Positions 34,839 through 46,785 of a DNA stretch of 64,000 nucleotides are shown here, piece after piece. The first letter of the stretch is position 1. Each line of letters starts with the position of its first letter. The translations under genes were made by a program, and so were the position numbers. The notes under the pieces were generated by a model. It was not told the origin of the DNA. It made no database searches and worked only from the letters and a program-made list of their open reading frames with translations. The stretch is from Grammothele lineata (Eukaryota > Basidiomycota > Agaricomycetes > Polyporales > Polyporaceae): positions 186,001-250,000 of the forward strand of contig NDFF03000092.1 in the NCBI GenBank assembly GCA_002150815.3, read 5' to 3'.

Positions 34839-36521
34839 ATGAATGAATCTATCGTGGACATACAGGAAGGGTGAGTCTCACCAAGTTCTCGGCTTGACGT
34901 AACGATCGCTAAGTTCCAGTGCAGGTTCGTGAACTTCTACGCCGCATGGGCTGTGGAGGGTGAGATGCCCTGAGTGATTCGACAATATACAGCGCAGTTG
35001 AGTACTTATAATTCCTGGACTTCAGCCCTAACCATATACGAGCACGCCATTACTTTTGGAGAGGAAATTTCGCTATTCTGGGGCTGCAAGTTCACTGGAG
35101 CCACCCTGCTGTTCCTCTTAAACCGTTATCTCAACCTCGCGGTAACTGTATGGGCGATTATTTCATCCTTGGTGCAATTCCTAGTACCTACGTGAGCGTT
35201 ACGTGGTTTCATCTTCATCTTCACCTTTCTGACTTGACTTTTCACACCTTCAGGTGCCCCCCGAGCTTGTCACAAGTCGACGAAGTGTTTGATATCTCCC
35301 GCTTTGCGGTATGGGCAGGTCTGTGATTAGACCTTTGTCTATAGTTTTGACTGATAGCGGGGCGTCTTCAACAGTATTCTCTGCTTTGCGGACATTTGCT
35401 GTGAGCCGAAGTCGCATACTTGCTATGGTCGTACTTTCCTTGTCTCTGGTCTCATTTGGAGTAAACATGGTGCGTTCAAGTGGTGGACGAGCATTGTGAA
35501 ACGAATCAAGTCAATAGTAACTGATGTGAGCTCGCTCCTTCACAGATTAATGTCATCGGTCTTACCACATATGTCGATCCAGTTTTCGGATGTTCCGTTA
35601 TCTATCGACCTCGGTCACTTCTATTTTCACGAGCGTATGTCAATTAGACTTTAGTGCTTGCCGCTTCTTACCATTGAGATCGTTCTTACTACTTTGTAGG
35701 TGTAAGCATATATGCCATTACGTGGTTGACGAAGTACAAACGACTCTCATGTGTAGCATTATATGCGTCGCGGCTGTCCTCGATAGCAGCCGACTCGATC
35801 GTGCTTGCAGCAACGTGGATGAGTCTCGCCAGGCGTCGCGCGCCCACTGGGACGTTTGGGCACTATTCCTTTACGTCCGTGCTCCTGCGAGATGGTGAGG
35901 ACTATCTAATGAGTTATGTATTTCTATGAAAGTTCATTTCTCGCATATTACAGGGACGATATACTGGATGTAAGCTTCGAGCTATAGCTTCCTGTGTCCG
36001 ACCTGATTGCCAATCCAATCACTTTGTCTCCCCGCAATTCCTGGCTCAGAACCGTCCTTGTTGCGAATGTGCTGCACCTCGCTTTCTCTGTCTCTTCCGT
36101 ACGTGCCTATACTCAGCTCTACATAGAATCAATCCGAGGAATCTGACTCAAGGCTCGAAATACGCTCAAGGTTTTAGACTTTGATACAGTCGGTCTCAGT
36201 GATGTGACGATCTTCACACCCTGGTATGTATATGATCCTGATGATTCCTTGCTGGTTGATTTCATAGCCCCCTCCCAATTTCATAGCCTCACGTCGATTC
36301 TTGTATCGCGGTTTATGTTCGACCTCCAGCGCGCAAGTCGTATTCCGGACAATGGAGGAGACACCATGAGGTCGATAGGAACGTCACCGACGAGCTCCAT
36401 TGTATTCGAACGCGTAATGGGCTCAATCGGTGCCTCTATGGACATCACCACAAACGACATTCAAAATGATACCGAGCAGGAACTGACTACTTCTATAACG
36501 AGTACGGAGGACACCAGCTGA
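34839..36521 (+). CDS. DUF6533 seven-helix membrane protein (A3)
   Basis: Eleven exons: 34839-34870, 34925-34959, 35026-35191, 35254-35318, 35375-35469, 35546-35634, 35707-35894, 35954-35969, 36050-36098, 36153-36223, 36287-36521; 346 residues. Signature IYEHAITFGEEISLFW...LFLLNRYLNL. Other helices: LRTFAVSRSRILAMVVLSLS and SSIAADSIVLAATW, then GTIYW (microexon) and LVANVLHLAFSVSS. Tail: SRFMFDLQRASR...FERVMGSIGASM. Exon 7 starts after an AG in a TGTAAG context, chosen so that phases agree. The 11-exon plan is the same as A2 and A4. Unknown function; probably plasma or endomembrane. Confidence 0.83.
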
Positions 36522-37683
36522 TCGAGAGATTTGAGGATGGATATCGAGCTGTGTAATGACCGATAACATTGCTCTGATATAAAAGAGATGCAACGTCCGG
36601 ACTCGATTTGAAGAGCATTCTGCTTCGACACTCTAGCAGCGTTAGTCAAGTCAAAAATACGCTGTTATTACCCAGGTTGAAAGAGATAATTCACTCGCCA
36701 CTACATTCACCTTACGATTCGACACATCCCGGCGTTCTTTCTATAGAGCTTGCGCCCGGGTGGGGGTAGCTTCAAAGGGCCGTAGACGGCTGAGCATCCC
36801 CGAAGCCATCGCTTTCTGACGAACTTACCTACAGAGCATGGACGAGCTGCCTTCGTGAGCGACTGAATTTCCATTCTCATTGCTCGAGGACGAAGTGTTT
36901 CGCTAGAACGTACTGTTGCAGAGTGTGGGCCCGGGCCGACGTTCAAGGACCGCTGTGTAGCATGAGATTTACGTGAAATTCATGAGATAAACTGATGCAC
37001 GACACTGTGATATATGGCCTGAGATTTTCGGGGTTACTATTTTTTCTTTCATAGTGCTTTTGCATAGATGAATCGCTTGTGGCAGCGGGGAGGACTCTTG
37101 ATGGATGCGGCGGAGAGAAGGAGGCCGCAGGTTCGGGCGCCTGATACGCACTATTGGTCCAGCGCCAGTACCCACGTGGACTTTGAGCGTCTGATAGCAC
37201 GCGACCAAAACGTCCCTGAGCCCGATCAGCGCCCTTCGACGCGAATCGCATGGGCGGCGACACTCGTCAAATTCAACTATGCGCTTGTACCAATCCTCCC
37301 TGGCTCCAGCTACCACCAGGATCCTTTCCAGCTTCCAAACCCGCTCGTGATGACTCCAGCGTTCATTCAGCAATGCAGCACGGGCGCGCCGAAACGATCT
37401 CAGAGCCGCTGGGACGCTCGTTCGTGGTGGGACGCGCAGTGCGACGGTGCGTCCTTTCGTATAATTATCCCTTAGGGACGCCATCATGACTTTGAGCTCA
37501 GGAAGCGCAAGAAGGTCGCACGCGCCACGCTTCCATCACAGTCGCTCTCACCTGGACAGCTCTCGTACAAGCGTTTCCACCGGGGCCTCCCACATGTAAA
37601 GACCCGACTCTACTTTGTTTTCCCGTTCTTTCGTTCTCCCACCCCGCCCCGGTCCCCGCTCGAGGGCTCTCTGTGTCGACGCA
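36522..37683. other. intergenic with two competing open frames
   Basis: A 172-codon minus-strand frame (36969-37487) and a 135-codon plus-strand frame (37068-37475) overlap. The plus frame (TRIAWAATLVKFNYALVPIL) has the more natural composition. Neither shows a domain or splice sites, so no gene is called. Confidence 0.35.
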
Positions 37684-39378
37684 ATGTCGTCTGAAGAGAT
37701 AGCAGGCTTAGTTGAGAGTGTCATTGAGAGGTGAGCCATGCTTGGCTTCGGACCATCCAGAAGTGGGTGACGATGATCCCGTCCAGTATCCCCGAATTCT
37801 ACTGCAGTTGGTCTGTCAACGGTGAGGCTCGCCGTGCTGCTGGCAGTTTTTGCACACGTCTAACACCGCATTTGACCAGCACTACTCCTGTATGAATACC
37901 TCATTACGCTCGAAGACGAGGTTACGCTCTTTTGGGGCGGCAAGTTCACGGGAGCAACGTTCCTCTTCTTCTTGAACCGATACCTGAACATACTTTCCGT
38001 TATCTGGTCAACATTTGTTGCCGTTGTGCAAACGTACTTTGCTCCCACGTGAGTAAATCAGCATTTGATGGTGTCTGTTGCTGAAGTAACTCCTCTGATC
38101 AAGGTGGTGCACTGTGGGCGCATCACAGGCGACAAGGATTTTCGACATTTTGAACTATGCCGTGTGGGGAGGTAAAGTGCTATTGATTCCGTGCAGCACC
38201 CCCTCAGCTGACATTAGGTCTCCTATAGCATTCTCTGCTCTGCGAATGTTTGCGTTGAGCAGAAATAGGGCGCTTGCTCTACTCGTCTTCATCTTGTCGT
38301 TGGCGCCGTTTGTAATCAACATAGTACGCAATCCCTCCTTACGTTGCCTGGCCCAAGCATTATCGCTCAACGTGGCGGGCGTAGGATCTCGGAGTCGTTG
38401 GACTCAGCACATCTCTATTGCCAGTGCTTGGCTGCTCAGAGAATCCGCGCCCTGAGACGTTAGCAACTATTCAAGCGTAAGTTGCTCACATCTTGCAGGA
38501 ATACTCTAGGAATGCTGAAGCATCTTGGACAGGTGTAACGTGTTCCCTTATTCTACGTACCTCCATGGAAGCTGAGACGACTTACAGCCACGGTCGTGTC
38601 AAGATTATCCTTGGTACTGGCAGACACGCTAGTCCTCGTAGCGACTTGGCTGAATCTCTCAAAATACCGCTCGTCTAACGCCTATCTCAGCAAAAACTCG
38701 TTTACAAAAGTGCTGCTCCGTGACGGTAAGGACCAGCCCCGTTGCGACATCATGCGAACGGTCGATTGATTCCGAGTCACCTTTTGCGCCCCGTGCAGGG
38801 ACTTTATACTGGATGTAAGTCCGTCTATCTATTCGCTGGGATGTTCCTGAAATCGGTGGCAACCAGAACTCTGACAGTTGCAAACATCGTTCATATGACG
38901 CTTGGCATCTTGGGTGTACGTACCTGATATCCTTTCGAGACCGTTCCGCTCACGACCCACTCCTCAGCTTTTCTCCGTTGGCCTAGTGGCTAGCAACGTA
39001 ACCATCTTCACCCATCCGTACGTCGCTCCAACTCGTCATACGGATTGAGCTCACTCAGCACCCACCTCGTATCACACTTGCAGAATCACAGCGATACTCG
39101 TCTCGCGCTTCATGCTCGATCTCCAGGCGGCCAACCGGAGTGCCGCGGCGGGACGAGGCCTTGCCGGCTCGTCCTTTGGAGAGTCGCAGCTAGGCTCGAT
39201 TGTATTCGAGCGCGTGGTGGGCTCTATCGGAGCATCCGTGGGATTCGAGGGCAACAATAGCGATGCAGAGGAGACGGCAGAAGAGAGCGGGCGCAGCAGT
39301 ACGTTTGTGGCCTGCGAGGAGGATGGCGAGCCGAGTCTCGTGAGTGGCCCTACTAATACAGCAATCATTGCGTATTAG
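37684..39378 (+). CDS. DUF6533 seven-helix membrane protein (A4)
   Basis: Eleven exons: 37684-37730, 37787-37821, 37880-38048, 38104-38171, 38229-38323, 38385-38476, 38577-38725, 38799-38814, 38867-38915, 38968-39017, 39084-39378; 354 residues. Signature LYEYLITLEDEVTLFW...FFFLNRYLNI. Later helices: LRMFALSRNRALALLVFILS and LSLVLADTLVLVATW, then the microexon-encoded GTLYW and LTVANIVHMTLGILG. Tail: SRFMLDLQAANR...FERVVGSIGASV. Exon 7 is placed by phase after an unusual CTGAG acceptor. The intact family B gene starts only 180 bases downstream on the same strand. Confidence 0.83.
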
Positions 39379-39558
39379 AAGAGTTGTCAAAGAGCCACAA
39401 CGATGGCGAATGTATTTCTAAGTTGTGCCATTCCATCTGCCGCACGGGGTTTACAGTTTGATCGAAGCAGCCTTCGACACAAGACAGGAAATTGATAACG
39501 GCTACGTTTACCAGAGTATAGGAGGCTCAATACCGCAGCAGCTTCTGGAGCCGATAAT

Positions 39559-40593
39559 ATGAACGCTTTCATTACCGCAGCACATTCAGACGTGTGCTTT
39601 ATTACCTGCGATGAGGCTCGAGCATCGACACGGCTCGCGATGGCCCTTCTCCAGCCAAGCGTACTCTCCCTCGCCTCTCTCTCGTCTTTCTCAGGGGGTC
39701 CTCTTCTTCCCGTCCTGAAGACATCCTCACTGGGAATAGAGCTTGCAAACGCCAACGGAATCATTTTAGAGTCTTCCGGCGAGCTCGCGGAATCCCTAGT
39801 GACTCAAGAGCTTATCCAACGTTCACCCACCACCCCTACCGACCGACTCACTTTCGCTGAGTTCGTGTCATCCATCCGCGCCGCTCCTACTCGTATTCGC
39901 ACTCTCCCCGTCATCAGCGTAGAGGCCTTCCACACCCCGGGAAGACAGACAGGCGGTCTTCTCGGTCATCAATACGTCGTCATCGGGATACGGCTGCCTA
40001 ACCAGGGCGGGCTCGAGCGCCACACCTACGTGCGCCTCGAGATGTTCCTCGCCGGCAACACCCATGGCCCCTTCGAAGGCCCGTGCATCCTCACCAGTCA
40101 AATGTCGGACGACCTCGTCGCGCTCACCAAGGCGCATCGTCGTACTTGCCGGCTCGCGCTCGTGCCCGGGGCGGACCCTGCAGGGGGACCTTCGCTCGAT
40201 GCGCTCGCAACGCTCCTCGAGCTCGTCGACGCGCGCGTAGGGCGCGGATACGGCCTCCTTCAGCGCAATTGCACGTGGCTCACCGACCTGCTCGTGTTCT
40301 CGTTCGCACGGCGCTTCGGGGAGCACTGGGCCACGCGCGGGGAGCTCGTCCCCGAGGACACCTTCCGGCGATACATCCGGGGCGAGCTTGGGGCGCTCGC
40401 GGCGGCGACGGAGGCCAACGTGCCACAGGACGGGCCACTAAGGTTTTTCGTGAACATAGGGGCAACAGCCGTGCGTGGGCTACAGGTGCTGCTCACGCAG
40501 CGGGATGGCGACCGGATGTTGATGCATGATGACGAGATCGGAGAGGTGGTGGGGATGTGGAACGGTTTCGAGCAGGCGATGGCTCCTGTCTAG
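39559..40593 (+). CDS. family B protein, putative permuted papain-fold enzyme (intact, B1)
   Basis: An intronless 344-codon frame, unlike its multi-exon neighbours. Conserved blocks shared with B2 and B3: TLPVISVEAFHTP, ERHTYVRLEMF (H155), EGPCILTSQMSDDLVAL, SLDALATLLELVDAR, YGLLQRNCTWLTDLL (C238), RYIRGELGALAA and MLMHDDEIGEVV. A His about 80 residues before an Asn-Cys at the start of a hydrophobic helix recalls circularly permuted papain-like folds (PPPDE/LRAT/NlpC-P60-like, where an N-C-x-x-F motif opens a helix). This is inference from a pattern, not a database match. No signal peptide; the alternative start MALLQPS is at 39637. Function unknown. It sits directly behind the DUF6533 gene A4. 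Confidence 0.72.
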   Translation: MNAFITAAHSDVCFITCDEARASTRLAMALLQPSVLSLASLSSFSGGPLLPVLKTSSLGIELANANGIILESSGELAESLVTQELIQRSPTTPTDRLTFAEFVSSIRAAPTRIRTLPVISVEAFHTPGRQTGGLLGHQYVVIGIRLPNQGGLERHTYVRLEMFLAGNTHGPFEGPCILTSQMSDDLVALTKAHRRTCRLALVPGADPAGGPSLDALATLLELVDARVGRGYGLLQRNCTWLTDLLVFSFARRFGEHWATRGELVPEDTFRRYIRGELGALAAATEANVPQDGPLRFFVNIGATAVRGLQVLLTQRDGDRMLMHDDEIGEVVGMWNGFEQAMAPV

Positions 40594-40988
40594 GTCTAAG
40601 GATCTCCCTGTCTATACTGTAGCGTCCTTGTGTTCGAAGTTTCGTGACGTCTGAATACGTACTCTCTGAATATCTGCAGTCCACTGTAGGACTCGGTGCT
40701 CGATACTTGAAGCGTCTTTGAAATGGATGTTGTACCACCACTGCGGCACAAATGCACCTCCATTGTGTAGGTCAAAGACAATAATTAAGTCTATTGCGGG
40801 CCAATGAACTCTCAAAATACACCGCAGCCACAGATACACCATATTACTACCTCGGAATTTGGTAAACCTAGATCACAAGGCAACCGAGAACGATCATTAA
40901 GACAGCCCTTTCCCCGTGGACCGATAATTAGCAAGACATAAGACCTTTACCGAGCATTGAGACTGCTTATATTGTATACGATGTACGC
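40594..40988. other. convergent intergenic region
   Basis: 3' flanks of the B gene (+) and the peroxidase (-). No gene. Confidence 0.5.
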
Positions 40989-42533
<1,545 letters not shown>

Positions 42534-42650
42534 GGCTGAGAGGTGGGTCTTTAGATAGTGCGCTGAGGTCGAGGGTCGACGACTGCCAGGAACAGAGGGG
42601 CTGAAGCTGGTAGTAGAGGCGAGAGCACTGTGTTGAAGATCGTCGTCGAG

Positions 42651-42705
42651 GAGGCCTTAGGTTTTATACCCTTCGGGCTCTGCCTCAGAAACCACCTAAG
42701 GCCTC
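42651..42705 (-). promoter_or_regulatory. peroxidase core promoter: TATA box inside a 12-bp inverted repeat
   Basis: TATAAAA on the minus strand at 42668-42662, about 130 bases before the ATG. It is framed by a perfect 12-bp inverted repeat: GAGGCCTTAGGT at 42651-42662 and ACCTAAGGCCTC at 42694-42705. The inner arm touches the TATA box. Could be a dimeric regulator site or a cruciform-capable element; not a metal- or heat-response motif I know. Confidence 0.55.
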
Positions 42706-44585
42706 GGGCAGAGTCTTCATGGCCTCACGTGTGAATGCGTGCGTTGCCCTTGAGAGGCGTAGCACGGGAGCGGTAACCAATGGTATCCTGGTACATTCGT
42801 AGATGAGTACAGGTTTCCACGCTTTGGATGCAACTTTCACATACCTGCCTCGTTCAAACGCACCAACCTTCTGGCACGTCCCCTACGCTGCGATTCAGCG
42901 TTTACAATGGCAGCCGCGCGCATACGCAGGGTTGAAAGCCTAGTCCGGCCTGCAGCCTCCATTCGGAATGCACCACGCGCCTCCTATACCCACAACTGTG
43001 GAGGCACCAGGAAGAGAAGGCCAGGACATCGGGGCGGACCATGTCGTGTACACGCACGTCTCGCAGAGCGAATCTGCTGACGTTACGGTCCGGGATCACT
43101 TGGGAAGTCGAGGGCGCAAGTCGACAACGGTGTGAGTGAGGCGCTGCGTGAAGAGCGGGAATCGAGTCCGCTGTCGAAACGGGTCCGCAGTGAGCACACC
43201 GGCACGGGGCGGGGCGCTCGCGTGTTCTCCAGGCCGAGGTTTCAGTCGATTGCCCACAGCGTGTCCAAGACTACCGTTGTGCCGGTAATCCGATAGAGTG
43301 GCTGGGGCGTTTCTCATTGAGGGCAGATATCATGGCGTTGCTCGTGTTTCCCGGGTACATGTTTCCAGTTTCACGGAATGGGCACAGGTAGTCAGAGACG
43401 TGAGAAATGATAATTTACTGCGAAAAGCTTGTTATCATACGGATCAGCTTCCAGTGGCAGCCACTCCTGTTCTAGGCGTACAGTCTGGTAACTGGTTAGA
43501 TTGCTTTAGGATACGGCTAAGAGCGCAGACAATACTCACTGAGATGAATAAGCCCTCAGGCTTGTACGGAACCGCAAGTAACCAAGTGTCTCTCAGAGTC
43601 TCCGTCACAGCGGTTGTTGAGGAGAGGACCGGTTGTTGCCACGTGTCGGGCGTTTCAAGGGGCCTTGTCAGCCCAATGCAGTGCAATTCGGTGTCGGTCC
43701 CGATTAGGAAGGCTAAATATACTTTGTGCCAGACTGAAGGTTACGGCCTCTCTGGCAGGCACGTCCGCGATCGCAGTAGATTGTGAGAACTTGGACAGCA
43801 CCCATCAAGGTTTGGCTAGAGTGCTAGTGACATTCAGATGAATCATTCAGGACCGTAGTGCGAGCCTGAGCGGGAGGCTTACTGCGGCAACGTCTGCCGG
43901 ATGTTGTGTAGTTTCTGCGCATCAGTCAGTAAAGAGTTTCGTCAATTGTACTAGCACTGAGAATACGGAATATGAGCTGCCACTGTTGGCCACATTCTCC
44001 CTCAAAAATCCATGTACATCGATGAGATCCCGCTGTGCCGCATCATTAAACACACGCACGTCCAGTAGTCCTCTACGATATTCGGAATTCAAGCACTCCA
44101 CATGCGTATCTTTCCACGAGCGGCACACGGCTCCGTGAGACCACGCCGACGCTCGCGGTAGCGTATTCCAAGAACCTTTCGGAGCCTGTACCGCAACTTT
44201 AGAAGATCAAGCACTCAGAAGGCCGAGGTTATGCGCATTCTGAAGGACATAGGTACGAAGGACGAACGTGAGAAGAAGAGAAGATGCATCGGCGTCATTC
44301 AGTCTCAACTATGTGCACAGCATGCCCAACAGCCGCGCACCCACACCCACGCCCGCCGTCCAGATGGGCGCATACATAGGCTCGCGTCCGCTATGTTTGA
44401 GAGCTCTCGCGCGGCGGCGCAAATATACCGAGAAGACAAGAATAGACAGGGCGCCGAGACGCTGAGCGTCTCGAGACCCAGGCTGCGTCGCGACGAGGAC
44501 GCGCGTGCGTCCGGGCCTGTGAGGGCGGCGTAACTTGATCAGCCCCAAAGCAAAGAAACACAAAGGCTCTCATTGGCGCACCTGA
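42706..44585. other. intergenic, no gene resolved
   Basis: About 1.9 kb. A minus-strand segment (43686-43541) could be an exon, as it ends at a GTGAGT donor, but has no partners. A plus-strand 162-codon frame (43298-43786) lacks an ATG. A short perfect hairpin (8-bp stem CGAGACGC/GCGTCTCG) is at 44455-44473. Confidence 0.4.
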
Positions 44586-45818
44586 CTACGCACGATTCGC
44601 GCCGACTACGCGATCGTCGGGTAGTGTGGCGGGGGGCACAGTGGCGTCTGGGTATGCGTAGTCGATGAGAGAGTGGGCGGTGAATCGACTTTCGCGTCTC
44701 CGATATGTTGGTGGACGAATGGAGAGAGTGTCATATGCCGGAGGAAGGGTGAGACTGGCGAAAGTCGACCGGAGTATTGCACGGAGGTGCCATTCGCCTG
44801 CCGTGGAAGACAAGGAGGGGTGTCGATTGATGGGGAAGGCAGAGCGAGACGCTCTGCACTGGCTCGGAGTGAATGTCCCAGCGTCACTGTGAGCCGGAGC
44901 CTGCATGTACCTGCAATTGCATGCGTGCTTGGATCTGTGGTGTGAATAGAGGCGCATGGACAACACGGTGGAGAGTAAGAGCAATATACCACATGCCGCC
45001 CCGAGTAGCGGTACTAGGATTATCTGTGAGCTACAAGTGGATGGCGGTCCATCCGCTGACACGATAGTAGAGGAGTGTGAGGGGCTTGTATGTGAAGCGG
45101 TAGGTGATTGTCGAGGTGGTACGGATTTAGTGGACCTGGACGCAGATGAGACACTGGCGGGTACCAACGAAGACGAGGGGCCGCCGGAGCTATGCAGCTC
45201 CGTCGCCGAGGGAAGACAGTCCGTAGTTTCTCCGGGTACAACTTCGTATGCAATCGCTGAGAGCAGCAATGTCAGTCAGCAATGATCCAGATACATGCGG
45301 AGGGATCACGACACCCACGTGAAGCCTGCACAGGACCTGCAATGGCTGGGGCATACGTGAAGCTCACATTCCGTCCTTCGAGAGTACTCTTTGAGTACAT
45401 AGCAGTGTATTGAATGTGACACCAGAGGAGCCCACCTGTATCCAGAGTGACCGTCCAGAGTATGAATGACGAGAACACCACTCCAAACGACTGTATGGTT
45501 GGGTCTCCCGCTTGAATCTCCCGGTCTGGGACAACCCACATCCTCTATCGTGAAAGATCAAAATCAGCACATCCTCTCGTGGGCACAGCAGAGCGAAGCG
45601 CACGATAGGCGGCTACCCCAGTAGAGATGATACGACGACGACGTTTATGAGCTACGAGATTGAGAGCAAGCGAGAAACACGCGCATGCTCACCTCTTCAG
45701 TCCAGCTCAGGTTCACCGTAGAGCATTGTACCAACGTCGTCCCTGCTGGAGTAACGCTGAAATCAGCACGCGCGCGTCCAGCCCACACGAGCACGCTGAG
45801 AACGAAGATGCCGAGCAT
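44586..45818 (-). CDS. secreted-ectodomain single-pass membrane protein with PPxY motifs
   Basis: The first exon (45818-45693) encodes a signal peptide (MLGIFVLSVLVWAGRARA) and the start of an ectodomain (FSVTPAGTTLVQCSTVNLSW), a pattern common in basidiomycete Ser/Thr-rich surface proteins. The last exon (45256-44586) encodes a Ser/Thr/Pro stalk, a transmembrane helix (IILVPLLGAACGILLLLSTV), a basic stop-transfer (RLYSHHRSKH) and a cytosolic tail. The tail holds LPPAYDTL and IRPPTYRRR, two PPxY motifs that would bind WW-domain (Rsp5/Nedd4-type) ubiquitin ligases. An exon ending at 45295 joins the last exon in phase (PSAS-IAYEVV). The exon boundaries between 45690 and 45300 are not resolved and may include a frameshift. 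Probably a wall-facing sensor or adaptor; function unknown. Confidence 0.6.
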
Positions 45819-46524
45819 TATGCGCCTCTCGCTGGGTTGTGAGGGGCTGGGGGTTATAACTGTCTTAAAGACAGGCTATTTCATATGTTTTCTGAGGTGG
45901 CGTACTCATGTGGCAGTTGCTTGTGCTCGCAAGTTCGGTGCTGCTAGGATAGGGAAATGCGTTACGGAACTGTTAGTTCTAGGCAATACAGAGCATGAAA
46001 CAGGAACGCACTATAAGCAGCGACGACTTCGACGAGGTGCAGCCGCAGCGCCGCCCCATCGAATGATTGGGTTGCTCCGAACATGGCCGGTCAATCACAT
46101 CATGTGCTAACCTTTGCCTAGCCGTCAACGCTGCTCAGGGCAAAGAAGTCAGAGCACACAGCACACGGAGCATTCGGGGATCCGAGGTGTCCCACATTAG
46201 GTGAGGTATATACTACACGGGAGGTATATATAAGTCATAAGCGGTCGTAGAGTCGTCGAGGTGATGGGCGTCAGTGATGAGGTTGAGATGATGATACAAG
46301 AGCTTGCGCTGGAGCGGACAAAAGCGGGAGATAATATGAGAGGTGGACGAGAGGCACTGTGCAAGAGAGATATGGGGGAATGTGGAGGTGGAGTGCAGAT
46401 CGAGGGAACGGAGATGAAGAGGAGCGATTGAGCAACGCGAGAGTGAACTATAGATACATACGAGATGAGTGCATGTATCCAAATTGCGCGTGGAGACGAG
46501 GAAAGACACTTTCAAGAATGGCCT
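45819..46524. other. intergenic, no gene
   Basis: No supported coding segment. A short direct repeat of GGTATATA occurs near 46204-46231. Confidence 0.4.
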
Positions 46525-46701
46525 CTATGTTTTGGGGGCGAGGAAGAGGTGGTGGTGGATCGCGAAGGTGAGGAATAGGGTCGGTGTCGCACAGATCAGG
46601 TGACTGGTCATCTGCAGGGAGCCGGGGGGCTGGAACAACGCGGTCCAGCCATGGTAGACACGAGGGGGCCCATCGCGCTCCCAACGAAGCGCGGGGGCAC
46701 T
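46525..46701 (-). other. isolated coding-like exon with a hydrophobic end
   Basis: After a good acceptor (TTCTGTAG), the minus strand is open for 58 codons to a TAG: ALRWERDGPPRVYHGWTALF then TSHLICATPTLFLTFAIHHH. The composition and hydrophobic end look like real protein. It may be a 3' exon of the coiled-coil gene ending at 46786 (a GTGGAT donor in phase exists but is weak), or the remnant of another gene. Confidence 0.35.
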
Positions 46702-46785
46702 CTACAGAAGAACGGAAAGTTAACTCACGAAGCTCCTCCACCGTCCAAATCAAAAACACGCACCGGAGGGACGGCCGCAGTCGGA

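Noticed and set aside
35590..35898. 102-codon frame overlapping exons 6-7 of A3
   Set aside because: It runs through an intron and out of frame with the conserved membrane-protein reading frame.
39559..40593. Family B considered a retrotransposon product because it lacks introns
   Set aside because: No reverse transcriptase, integrase or gag motifs, no poly-A tract and no terminal repeats.
43298..43786. 162-codon plus-strand frame
   Set aside because: Begins at a non-ATG codon, no domain, and an opposite-strand frame with a splice-donor-like end overlaps it.
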